DNA from: Gibbula magus | Taxonomy: Eukaryota > Mollusca > Gastropoda > Trochida > Trochidae | DNA: 64,000 bases | Direction: 5' to 3' | Assembly: GCA_936450465.1 (NCBI GenBank) | Contig: OW388297.1 | Span: forward strand, 29,406,387 to 29,470,386 | Shown here: in pieces, positions 11,501 through 23,280 of the stretch | How positions within the stretch are numbered: the first letter of the stretch is position 1 | Layout: each line of letters starts with the position of its first letter | Translations under genes and position numbers: made by a program | Notes under the pieces: generated by a model | Seen by the model: the letters and a program-made list of their open reading frames with translations, nothing else | Databases searched by the model: none | Told to the model about the DNA's origin: nothing

Positions 11501-14500
11501 CTCGATGACTCACCTCTGACCTTTCCTAATAACTCACCTCTGACCTTCCTCAATGACTCACCACTGACCTTCCTCAATGACTCACCACTGACCTTCGTCA
11601 ATGACTCCCTTCTGACCTTCCTCAATGACTTCTCTCTGACCTTCCTCGATGACTCACCTCTGACCTTTCCTAATAACTCACCTCTGACCTTCCTAAATGA
11701 CTCCCCTCTGACCATCCTTAATGACTCCCCTCTGACCTTCGTCAATGACTCCCCTCTGACCTTCCTCAATGACTTCCCTCTGACCTTCCTAAATGACTCC
11801 CCTCTGACCATCCTCAATGACTCCCCTCTGACCTTCGTCAATGACTTCCCTCTGACCTTCCTCAATGAATCCCCTCTGACCTTCGTCAATGAATCCCCTC
11901 TGACCTTCCTCAATGACTCACAACTGATCTTCCTCAATGAATCCCCTCTGACCTTCCTCAATGACTTCTCTCGGACCTTCCTCAATGACTTCTCTCTGAC
12001 CTTCCTCAAAGAATCCCCTCTGACCTTCCTCAATTAATCCCCTCTGACCTTCCTCAATAACTCACCACTGACCTTCCTCAATGACTCCCCTCTGACCTTC
12101 CTCGATGACTCACCACTGACCTTCCTCAATGACTCCTCTCTGACTTTCCTCAATGACCCCCCTCTGACCTTCCTCAATGACACCCTACTGACCTTCCTCG
12201 ATGACTCACCACTGACCTTCCTCGATGACTCACCTCTGACCTTTCCTAATGACTCACCTCTGACCTTCCTAAATGACTCCCCTCTGACCATCCTTAATGA
12301 CTCCCCTCTGACCTTCGTCAATGACTCCCCTCTGACCTTCCTCAATGACTTCCCTCTGACCTTCCTAAATGACTCCCCTCTGACCATCCTCAATGACTCC
12401 CCTCTGACCTTCGTCAATGACTTCCCTCTGACCTTCCTCAATGAATCCCCTCTGACCTTCGTCAATGAATCCCCTCTGACCTTCCTCAATGACTCCCCTC
12501 TGATCTTCCTCAATGAATCCCCTCTGACCTTCCTCAATGAATCCCCTCTGACCTTCCTCAATGACTTCTCTCTGACCTTCCTCAATGACTCACCTCTGAC
12601 CTTCCTCAATTAATCCCCTCTGACCTTCCTCACTGACTTCTCTCTGACCTTCGTCAATGAATCCCCTCTGACCTTCCTCAATGACTCACAACTGATCTTC
12701 CTCAATGAATCCCCTCTGACCTTCCTCAATGAATCCCCTCTGACCTTCCTCAATGACTTCTCTCGGACCTTCCTCAATGACTTCTCTCTGACCTTCCTCA
12801 AAGAATCCCCTCTGACCTTCCTCAATTAATCCCCTCTGACCTTCCTCAATAACTCACCACTGTACTTCCTCAATGACTCCCCTCTGACCTTCCTCGATGA
12901 CTCACCACTGATCTTCCTCAATGACTCCTCTCTGACTTTCCTCAATGACCCCCCTCTGACCTTCCTCAATGACACCCTACTGACCTTCCTCGATGACTCA
13001 CCACTGACCTTCCTCGATGACTCACCTCTGACCTTCCTCAATGACTCACCTCTGATCTTCCTCAATGACTTCTCTCTGACCTTCCTCAATGACACCCTAC
13101 TGACCTTCCTCGATGACTCACCTCTGACCTTTCCTAATAACTCACCTCTGACCTTCCTCAATGACTCACCACTGACCTTCCTCAATGACTCACCACTGAC
13201 CTTCGTCAATGACTCCCCTCTGACCTTCCTCAATGACTTCTCTCTGACCTTCCTCGATGACTCACCTCTGACCTTTCCTAATAACTCACCTCTGACCTTC
13301 CTAAATGACTCCCCTCTGACCATCCTTAATGACTCCCCTCTGACCTTCGTCAATGACTCCCCTCTGACTTTCTCAATGACTTCCCTCTGACCTTCCTAAA
13401 TGACTCCCCTCTGACCATCCTCAATGACTCCCCTCTGACCTTCCTCAATGACTCCCCTCTGACCTTCGTCAATGAATCCCCTCTGACCTTCGTCAATGAC
13501 TCCCCTCTGACCTTCCTCAATGACTTCTCTCTGACCTTCCTCAATGAATCCCCTCTGACCTTCCTCAATGACTTCCCTCTGACCTTCCTCAATGAATCCC
13601 CTCTGACCTTCCTCAATGAATCCCCTCTGACCTTCCTCAGTGACTTCTCTCTGACCTTCCTCAATGAATCCCCTCTGACCTTCCTCACTGACTTCTCTCT
13701 GACCTTCGTCACTGACTTCTCTCTGACCTTCGTCAATGAATCCCCTCTGACCTTCCTCAATGACTCACAACTGACCTTCCTCAATGAATCCCCTCTGACC
13801 TTCCTCAATGAATCCCCTCTGACCTTCCTCAATGACTTCTCTTGGACCTTCCTCAATGACTTCTCTCTGACCTTCCTCAAAGAATCCCCTCTGACCTTCC
13901 TCAATGAATCCCCTCTGACCTTCCTCAATAACTCACCACTGACCTTCCTCAATGACTCCCCTCTGACCTTCCTCAATGACTCCCCTCTGACTTTCCTCAA
14001 TGACCCCCCTCTGACCTTCCTCAATGACACCCTACTGACCTTCCTCGATGACTCACCTCTGACCTTTCCTAATCACTCACCCCTGACCTTCCTCAATGAC
14101 TCCCCTCTGACCTTCCTCAATGACTCACCACTGATCTTCCTCAATGACTCCCCTCTGACCTTCCTCAATGACACCCTACTGACCTTCCTCGATGACTCAC
14201 CTCTGACCTTTCCTAATAACTCACCTCTGACCTTCCTCAATGACTCACCACTGACCTTCCTCAATGACTCCCCTCTGACCTTCCTCAATGACTTCTCTCT
14301 GACCTTCCTCGTTGACTCACCTCTGACCTTTCCTAATAACTCACCTCTGACCTTCCTCAATGACTCACCACTGATCTTACTCAATGACTTCTCTCTGACC
14401 TTCCTCAATGACTCACCTCTGACCTTCCTCAATGACTCACCACTGACCTTCCTCAATTACTCCCCTCTGACCTTCCTCAATGACTCACCTCTGACCTTCC

Positions 14501-15062
14501 TCAATGACCCCCCTCTGACCTTCCTCAATGACTCACCACTGACCTTCCTCAATGGCTCCCCTCTGACCTTCCTTAATGACTCACCTCTGACCTTCCTCAA
14601 TGACTTCTCTCTGACCTACCTCAATGGCTCACTTCTGACCTTCCTCAATGACTCACCACTGAATTTCCTCAATGACTCATAACTGAATTTCATCAATGAC
14701 TCACAACTGACCTTCCTCAATGACTCATAACTGAATTTCCTCAATGACTCACAACTGACCTTCCTCAATGACTCACCACTGAATTTCCTCAATGACTCAT
14801 AACTGAATTTCCTCAATGACTCACAACTGACCTTCCTCAATGACTCACAACTGACCTTCCTCAATAACTCACAACTGACCTTCCTCAATGACTCACAACT
14901 GACCTTCCTCAATGACTCACAACTGAATTTCCTCAATGACTCACCACTGAATTTCCTCAATGACTCACAACTGACTTTCCTCAATGACTCACAACTGAAT
15001 TTCCTCAATGACTCACCACTGAATTTCCTAAATGACTCACCACTGACCTTCCTCAATGTCTC
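8594..15062. repeat. 24-bp minisatellite array, about 269 units
   Basis: Units of 24 bp (plus strand: CTGACCTTCCTCAATGAC followed by six variable bases) run almost without length change for 6.5 kb. On the minus strand each unit reads as eight residues, SLRKVRGE/D, with KVRE, KVSG, KIRG and TKV variants; since 24 is a multiple of 3, frames stay open for up to 319 codons. Stops on the minus strand come mostly from one recurrent TCAATTAATC variant. From about 14616 a distinct variant (LRKFSCES on the minus strand) dominates. There is no convincing ATG, promoter or splice context, and the plus strand is also open at 8925-9431, so I read it as satellite DNA. Blocks are duplicated: the nine-unit block at 10378-10593 recurs at 12610-12825. 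Confidence 0.9.
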
Positions 15063-17149
15063 GGTGATCAGCATATATTTATGTTTCAATTATGTAGTAT
15101 GTACCGGTATTATATTCTTCCTAGTATTACACAAATCATAAATGTGTATTGATTATTCTGACTTAAATGTAAAACATCACATCGAGCTTCATATGTCACT
15201 ATGGACTTTAACAACGTCTCTCTACCACTCCGGGTTCAACTTCCCTCGCAAGGCATAACTCAAGCCCGTCTCCAACATTGGCTACTTTAAGCATTGTCGC
15301 ATTTCCTTGCCTTTTGTGTGCTAGTGTACCGTCACCTGAACCTCATAGTGCGCTCTACTTTTCTAACGCAGAAAAGTTAAGGAAATTTGGTAAGGTTAAC
15401 ATTAGCCAGTGATGAAGACTGGCGCGAGTTATGTCTTTACGGGGGATGTTGCTCCGGGTTGGGTACGTGAACGAATCGAAAGCAAATGTTTGAAAATAAT
15501 GTCGACAAATCAGAAAGCCAATGTTCAATTCTGTTTAATAATCATGTCATGTGAAATCAACGTAAAATTTACACATCATAATTACATACTTGGACGTGCA
15601 TATGCATGAATATAGCCTCAACAAAGGCACATGTTTAATGCCGTCTTACAAAATGTCCATAATAAAACAGATTAAAGAGAATCTTTGGCACAGGACAAAT
15701 CAGAACTGCCATGTTCCATTTAGTTTATTAATCATTTATTCATTTGTCATTTAACAACAACATATACAATGAACCACAAAAGAAAGGTCACCATACAAAA
15801 TACAAGACAATTTAATCTACCCGTAATTAAAAACGATCGAAATAGAGATACATCATGTCTTCAGAAGCCAACTAAACTAGCTTTGATTTTTCAAACCATT
15901 ATCTGTTCATATTTCTGAGAAACCAGCGTCTTAAGAAATCGTGGTTTTGAATCTCCTTAACTTGACGACATAGGCGAGTCAAAAGGGGCTATTTGGCTAG
16001 TCTTATGATGTCGTACAGTAAAGACGCGTCAACAAATCCAAAACAAAGAACGTTTTTTTATGCTGATCACATCTTTCATTAATTTAATTTATACATTTTA
16101 TGAATTTTTAAGTTAAATTCCAAACCTTTTGAAAAAGGGATGTCAACACCTCAAGTGTACTTGAACAGATATAAAAATAAAAGTATTGTACTGTAATGTA
16201 TGAAACTGCGGTCATGTCCCTATACGAAACATTCAAAATCGCCTTTCTCCGGCAGCAGTATATAGTCTTATGCACAGCTGAAAAATCGGGTGACGTTTCT
16301 TTTGCATTTGAGTGTACTTTACACATCATTTAACACATTATTGAACACAAATGCGCGTGAATATAACTAAATAAGCATCTTTAATGGCGTCCTATAATAT
16401 GGTCATAAACATAAGATTGAAATTCATCTTTTGCAAACATTAGAACATTCTACTCACTCTCCTTCAACGATGGTGAACTGGTTAAGACATGGTGAATTAA
16501 TGAATATATTCATGTATATAACAATTAACAGCTTTTGTTGTTATTTTAAATTACACTTTTTTAACGGACAATAATGTTCTCTGGTTGCTGGTGGATATAT
16601 ATAAATATCCCAAATAAAAATAAACGGCTTTTGTTATTACTTTAATTTCACATTTTCAGCTTACAAAGTAGAGTGTTCAACTTGTGAATTTATAAATGTC
16701 CAAAGTAAAAATATCAGTTTTTTTGTTAAGATGACAAGGCATTGAGAATACTACTGACGAGCATAAAGTTAAATCAACATTTCACAGATACCTTTTGGCT
16801 TGTTTTAGAATAGTAAATATCTTTGTTATCTTATGTAATCATTATCAAGTTTTATAAGGAATAAACAATAATCAGCCAAATCTGTATCACATGACATTCA
16901 TCACAATGTAATCAAATGTCTAATAAGATGAACACGTTAATTGACAAATATCTGAATAAGAGATAAATGAATTTACATTGGATATTTATAACAAAGGATA
17001 GAAGATTTACAATTTAATGAGATAATATTAGATAAAATATATACAATTGTGAATTTACAATATATATATATATATATACCGCTTACTTCAGAGAGAACTT
17101 TTATAAAAAAGCGTTTTTCACTGCATATCTATACCACTAACGCCTCGTT
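15063..17149. other. Intergenic DNA with diverged dispersed repeats
   Basis: 15580-15680 and 16340-16420 resemble each other (both run through a 'GAATATA...ATGTTTAATG/CTTTAATGGCGTC' stretch). 16230-16260 matches 5020-5050. A (TA)n run is at 17060-17078. No gene was recognised. Confidence 0.4.
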
Positions 17150-18355
17150 AATAACAAGTGTTTGCCACTAACATGGCAATGTCCCCCGCCGTTAACAATG
17201 ATTTTAGTAAGACACTTTTTTTGGTCAAGTGTCATAGTCACCTTGAAAATAAGGTCAAGGTCACCAAAATCGCCTGGTGTCTGCATCATACCCCCAATGT
17301 AGACTGACACCAAATCTGAGGACTTTGGGTGCTTGGGTTCATGAGATATGGCATTAACAAGAGTTAAAAAGTGGTTGAAGTGATGTGATGACCTTGAAAA
17401 TAAGATAAAGTTCACCCAAATCGACTGGTGTCTGCGTCTTCCCCCAGTGTAGGCCGACACCAAATTTGAAGACTTTGGATTCAATGCTTCATGAGATATC
17501 GCGTTAACAAGAGTTCGAAAAGTGGTCAAAATGTCATGGTGACCTTGAAAACACGAACAAAGTGAGCATGGCTCACATATCCCCGCCATCCGCGATCCGT
17601 CCATTTAGCATCATATATGTCAAGGATACACTGTTTAAAAATCAGATTCAAGCATTACAATATTGTCTGAAATATTTTTGTGAACTGGCTTTGTTATTAC
17701 AAAATTTCATTCACCCAGATGTAATATTTTTCAGGTAACTTAATTGTTCCCATTAGAGCATCACAACGGTAATTTGTACCAATTTCAATTACAGATTCAA
17801 GGGCAATAACTCCGTAAAAATATTATTACGGAACTGGACTTTGAACTCGATGAAGAGTATCATCTGGACTCACTACCTACATCTTAAATTTCATTCAGCT
17901 AGATGTAATAGTTGCCGAGAAAACTCCCATTGGACCATCACAGCGATTTTGGTACTAAGTTCAATTTCGGATTCAAGGGCCATAACTCCGTACAAAATAA
18001 AATTTCAGAACTGGTTTTCGAACTCGATAAAGAGTATGGTCATGAGTACTCACAACCAAAATTTCATTCACCTAGGTTTAATAGTTTCCTAGAAAACTTG
18101 TCCGGATTGAACACAATAAAACAAAGTCCAAAAAGTGACGTTTCCATGAAAACGACACAAAATTTAAATCTCAGTAAAACTGAACATTGTCTGCGCGATG
18201 GGAAGAACATGGTTAACAACTGTACAAAGTTTGGTTGATGTACCTTTGACGGTTTTGAGAAAATTGACCGGACGGAATGACGGACGGACGTATGGGCGGA
18301 CGTACGGACGCCGCTGAATACATAGTCCTCCGTTCCGCGTTGCGGCGGGGGACAA
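17150..18355. mobile_element. Non-autonomous element with tandem core and hairpin ends (composite)
   Basis: The left end has the palindrome TTGCCACTAACATGGCAA (17162-17179) followed by TGTCCCCCGCC. The right end has GCGGCGGGGGACA (18342-18354). Inside are two ~165-bp copies of a 'TCACCTTGAAAATAAGGTC' unit (17225-17525), then a second start-like palindrome GTGAGCATGGCTCAC (17562-17576), about 3.5 copies of a ~177-bp 'CATAACTCCGTA' unit and a GGAC-rich tract (18268-18312). It shares architecture with the elements at 34042, 35190 and 36987. No protein is encoded. Confidence 0.6.
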
Positions 18356-18436
18356 TTACACGTCCGTCTAAGTATGGTTATAACCTAAGTGTGTGACATT
18401 GGAAACATAAACATGCTGACAAATTAAAAGTTTCTG

Positions 18437-18780
18437 CCTTTGAAATTTGAAAGCCGAGCACTCTAAGTCAAGTACCACAACTCTTAAAATATTAACCCTA
18501 TCGGTCCCAAGAAATCACATCCATATCACCGACGTATATCCAAAGCATGTTATAAGTTTCAGAAAGATTGGTCAAAAAGTGTGGGAGGAGTTGATTTCAG
18601 AATACAGGTACTATCAGTCTGAAATCTGAAAGCCGAACACTCTAAGTCAATGGCCATTACTCTGAAAATAAATCCGATCGGTCCCCAAAAAGCACATACG
18701 TATTATCGATGTATATCCAAAGCATGTGTAAAGTTTCAGAAAGATTGGTAAAAAAAACCGTGGAAGTGTATTTCAGAACA
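18437..18780. repeat. Two tandem copies of a ~180-bp repeat
   Basis: GCCGAGCACTCTAAGTCA at about 18452 and GCCGAACACTCTAAGTCA at about 18632 begin two similar units. Both continue through CGGTCCC, TATATCCAAAGCATGT and GTTTCAGAAAGATTGGT. Confidence 0.7.
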
Positions 18781-18785
18781 CAAGT

Positions 18786-18830
18786 ACCGTTTTTAACCCC
18801 CTTGGGTTTCACCCGGGGGTTAAAAACCGT
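18786..18830. repeat. Strong 45-nt hairpin
   Basis: Arms ACCGTTTTTAACCCCC (18786-18801) and GGGGGTTAAAAACCGT (18815-18830) pair with one mismatch. The 13-nt middle contains a further GGG/CCC pairing. It sits exactly between two tandem-repeat blocks. Confidence 0.75.
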
Positions 18831-19440
18831 TAAATTTGTTTAACAAAACATGGCATGTGGTTAGACCAACATGTAGTGGTGGAATGGTGCCTTTCGCTAC
18901 TTAGGTTATTCTGATTTTCATATTTTTACTGGTTTTCATGGAAACAGTTTGAATGTGAGTGTAGGTACCTTTTCTGGCCCCTATCTCAAAATCTATGCAG
19001 TATTTCTATAACGAAACTTGGGTTATGGAGTGGTGGCTTTTGCTACTTAGGTTATTCAAAAATAAATTCTGGTTTCCATGGAAATAGTTTGAACTTAGAG
19101 AATATGGGGTTAGGAACATTTTCCGGCCTCTATCTCAAAATCTATGCAGTACATTTTTAAAGAAATTTGATTTGTGGTTCGACCTAGTGATAAAGTGGTG
19201 CCTTTTGCTACTCACGTTATTTCAAAGTCTTATATGTTTTCTGGTTGCCATGAAAACGGATTGAACTTGAGAGTGGGTACCTTTTCAGGCCTCTATCTTA
19301 AAATCTATGTAGTATTTACTTTATGAAACTTGGTGTGTAGTTAGACCTAATGTTAAAGTTGTGCCTTCTGCTAATCAGGTTATTCTGGTTTTTATCTTTT
19401 TTTTCCATGGACACAATTTGAACAAAGAGGCCAGAAAAGG
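18831..19440. repeat. Four imperfect tandem copies of a ~150-165-bp repeat
   Basis: The marker GGTGCCTTTYGCTAC recurs at 18886, 19032, 19197 and 19359. Each copy also contains 'GGTTTCCATGGAAA'-like and 'CTATCTCAAAATCTATGCAGTA' stretches. It is non-coding. Confidence 0.7.
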
Positions 19441-22400
19441 GACACAATTTGAACTAAGAGGCTACATTCAAATTCATTTAGTATTTCATTCTAATAGTTT
19501 AACATTTCGGATTGTCTCTGGCACAAGTGAAAAATAAGGGTAAGATGACTAGGTTGGATTGAAAGTTGGAGCGGGGGACATCACAGTGTATCACATTCAC
19601 ATAATTCTGGTTATTGCAGGAGTTTTCAAATTTCAAATATTTTCTGGCGGAATGGCTGAATGGTGGACATTGTGGAATATCAAAACAACACCTGAATTAC
19701 GTATGAATTGCATATGGTCAGCAGCCAGCTCTTGTACTCTTTGAGCAAAGTATCGCATGTATATACATATACAACACAATGATATTAATTCAGCAAACAA
19801 AATATCAATTCAAACATACAGGAATATTAAAAATAAAATAAGTTGTCGTAAAATTAAAATGGCAATATTATACTTATAGAGCCATCGAATATGTCGATAA
19901 ACATATAGGAAAATCACCAAAAATCTATCTCATTGAAATGTATACACTTAATGTTTCGCAGATTTATCGACTCACAATAAGCGGAGAAATCGCAGTAATT
20001 AGTAAAGGTGTTTTCCAGTCAAAATGTAGATCAAGTCTATTATTTTCAAGTACAAAGCATTGTGGTCTAACTGACACACTGTAAACAAATACACGAAAGG
20101 AAAACACAATTTATGAGTACTAAGTAAATTGAAATATATAATATTTGGAGTTTATTTAGTTGCCGTTTTATTAAATTTTGTATTTCCTACAGATAATGAA
20201 ATAATTATTTTACCAAACGACATAATACACTTGCATTTTATACTCAATGAAAATATATACGTAATGTATGTGTGATAGTTTGATGGTATTTTCACAATAA
20301 AAATATAAGTCGACAGTTTAATGTCAATAATCTGTATATTCACAAGATATCCAGGAACATATAACAATCAACACATTAAGTACTGTACAGATTCTACTGA
20401 CGCGTGTAATGGAAATGAACTTGTCTTTCAGACAGAATGGAATGATATGAAACTTATTTATCATATGTCATGTTGTAGATAAAATATTCCTCTAGCGATG
20501 GATATCATCAATATGTTTTCAATTAAACAGTTTTATATTCGAAACACTACCATACTCGAAAGCTTTGTAAACAGACATTATATACACTTTGTGAATTGGT
20601 TATAACAAGTACAAATACAGTTTGTTAATGTAGAAAGAATGGATATCACAGTTGGAGGAAGTATACATGTATGTAGTACAGGATTAGTATGCCAATACCA
20701 ATAGCCGCGGTATAATATTTAAAATACATAAAACTGGTCAACCGGTTAACGTTTCATGTGTCAAAGTAAAGCTCACAATGTTTTAACGTCACAGTTGTTG
20801 TATAGAATCTTTTAATACATTCACTACCGTGTGACACAATGCTTTGTATGCTAATGCTGCACTAATTTCTATTATATAAGATTAGATAGGATAACGCTCA
20901 ATGTTCACCCGAACACTGCTAAAGACAAATTGGTATTCCTCGTTAATTATACAGATTATGAATTGAACTCAACAATTAAAAAGCAAGTATAGAACTCATT
21001 CAGCATGTTTGAATCATTACACATTACATATTCTTACGAACATAAAGGACACACAGCATGGAACTCGTACTTCTTTGGATTTACATCTTCCTGACTGTAC
21101 AGTGAATGTAATTGTAGCTAAAGGAAATGTTATCACAAAAAAGACACATGCTAAAGATGAAGTTGCTGTTATTTACAATCTCTAAAAATACTAAGTTAAA
21201 CGTTTTTATCAAGTGTTAGTGTCAAGTTAAAACAAAGCTAAAATACTAGTCATGCAATTGAATACATATGGAACATATAAGTTGCTTGCTTATTATTGAC
21301 AGACATATACATGTATCTTATCTCACCGAACAAAAATAGTATAAAACGTATTTATGAATACTTTGATGAAAACAAGAGTCATCAGAAGATTACATATCCC
21401 ACCGGTTCCACAAAATTTGTAAAACACATCTTTGACAGATACTTGTGTATCTACTATCGTACTTCAGTTAGTGGGTATTACAGATGCTGAGTTTCAGGTA
21501 TGTTAAGGGTTTTAGCACTCAAAATCAACAACAACCAACATCCCTATCATGTTAATATGGAAACAGAAAGAAAAAAAAAATTCAGAAAAAATCTGAAAAT
21601 ATCAAAAGGCACCACTTCAGTTAGTTGGTAATACACATGCAAAATTTCAGGAAGATATGATGAACGGTTTTGGAGCTATGCTCCGGAAACGAACCTGTCT
21701 CTGAACAAAGTCCAAATTCAACAATGGCAAAATAATACTACTGCATCAATAAACCAAGTTCTGGAACGAATGTCATGTAATGAGATGTTTTACCCATTTA
21801 CGTACCAATATATTGTATGAACTTTAATAATAAATGGCAAATTTGAGAAAACATAATATGCAAAAAAAACGTGCCACAGCGCCTTTAAAAATACAGAATA
21901 TAACATAATGCTTTTTAGTCGTGTTTCTGAGATATCACGAATATGGAACTGGAGCAACATTTCCCAAAGCACAAGTATTACGTTCTATGTACAATTTCCT
22001 GATGAACTTCAACACCAAACTCATTTATATAATAAATATACAAAATAATATGAATTTGAAATACATCTGACCAAATGTATTTCAACTTCACATTCTTCTA
22101 TAAATATCTTGACAATACAGTTTGAACATTTCTTGAAATATTTCTACACAAACCCATCTACTTATAACTCAGCACCAAACTCTACCACAGCACATATTAA
22201 GGCTTATTCTAATAACATACCAATGTTAAATCTGAAGTTTGTACAATCACCACTGACACAAAATATCACAGATGTCAAATGCATAAATAAAAACATGGCA
22301 CATTGAATACAACTGATATAAAACATCATAAAATATAATACTTGTAAGTTTGTAACTGATATACACTTTAACAGGTACAGATATGTACATCTCAATTGCT

Positions 22401-22690
22401 GATATGTCAACATGCATTTATTACATCTCACTTAGACCTCGTTGTCCGCGTTAAACATTCACAAAAGTGTCCTGTGGGCGAGTCCTGAGTCCTGATATCT
22501 GATACATGGACACTCTTACAAATATTTTTAACAAGGATAAAAAAAAAACCCAACGACAAAGACATCAACAATGAGGTTAATATTTCATTGAATAAGATCA
22601 TGACCATAGAACACGAATTCTAATGCCTCATTTACCAATAATATCGAATCAAACATATTTAATCAGCGAAAATAATTTTGCAGACATTGC
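19441..22690. other. Intergenic DNA, no gene recognised
   Basis: AT-rich sequence with only short unconvincing open frames. 21440-21720 looks like part of a dispersed repeat (CTTCAGTTAGT...TTTCAGG occurs twice, about 21460 and 21617). 22118-22145 resembles 23056-23082 (GTTTGAACATTTCTTG). Confidence 0.4.
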
Positions 22691-22700
22691 ATCGTTGCTT

Positions 22701-22761
22701 CGGGAAATACCAGTACAGTTTGTCCTCGGGCCTCTCGGACAAACTGTCCTGGTATTCCCCG
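22701..22761. repeat. 61-nt inverted repeat (foldback hairpin)
   Basis: Arms CGGGAAATACCAGTACAGTT-TGTCC and GGACA-AACTGTCCTGGTATTCCCCG pair over about 25 bp with a few mismatches, with an 11-nt loop. The flanks weakly extend the pairing. Confidence 0.65.
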
Positions 22762-22905
22762 ATACAACTCCGCAACTATAGTAGTAACTATTACATGTTT
22801 CTAGTAAATGAAATAAACAAGTGTTTAAAAGAAACGCTACCAAAATTTTTCCCGATTTTTTAAAACTCAATGGCCATATTCATATTGAAACATTATATAT
22901 TAATA

Positions 22906-22906
22906 T

Positions 22907-22985
<79 letters not shown>
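22906..22985. repeat. (TA)n microsatellite
   Basis: It is nearly pure TA dinucleotide; the IYIYIY open frames across it are artefacts. Confidence 0.95.
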
Positions 22986-22993
<8 letters not shown>

Positions 22994-23042
22994 GAAAGTT
23001 GGGAAGAATTAACTTAATTCTTCCCAACTTTCTTATTTTTAT
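22984..23042. repeat. Perfect palindrome, 29-bp arms around a single C
   Basis: The left arm runs through AATAAGAAAGTTGGGAAGAA and the right arm is its exact complement, centred on C at 23013. It is flanked on both sides by (TA)n tracts. It may be a tiny foldback insertion, a replication-slippage product or a sequencing/assembly foldback. Confidence 0.85.
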
Positions 23043-23076
23043 GTATATTGCCATAGAGTTTGAACATTTCTTGTGA

Positions 23077-23079
<3 letters not shown>

Positions 23080-23111
<32 letters not shown>

Positions 23112-23122
23112 ATATATATATC
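23080..23122. repeat. (TA)n microsatellite
   Basis: A second TA-dinucleotide tract with one C interruption, just left of the transposase remnant. Confidence 0.9.
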
Positions 23123-23280
23123 ATATCAAATACAATGTATTCGATCCAAAATACCGGGAACATGTCATCACATCCTTGGAAAAAGTAATCTCTGTGAAAA
23201 AGACATTAATGTGCATATAAACTGTATAATACGACTCGACATACACGTTGCTGTCACAGCAAGAAACAGCACACAAAAGA

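Noticed and set aside
8504..15089. Ten or more long minus-strand open frames (up to 319 codons) of RKVRGESL-type peptides as protein genes
   Set aside because: They come from a 24-bp repeat whose length is a multiple of 3. They start at TTG rather than ATG, end at stops copied with the repeat, and the opposite strand is open too. Kept as a satellite, with the coding option noted as a finding.
17137..17604. 155-codon minus-strand frame
   Set aside because: Lies wholly in the tandem core of a dispersed element and consists of two copies of the same repeat-derived peptide.
22821..23076. IYIYIY frames
   Set aside because: Translation of a (TA)n microsatellite.
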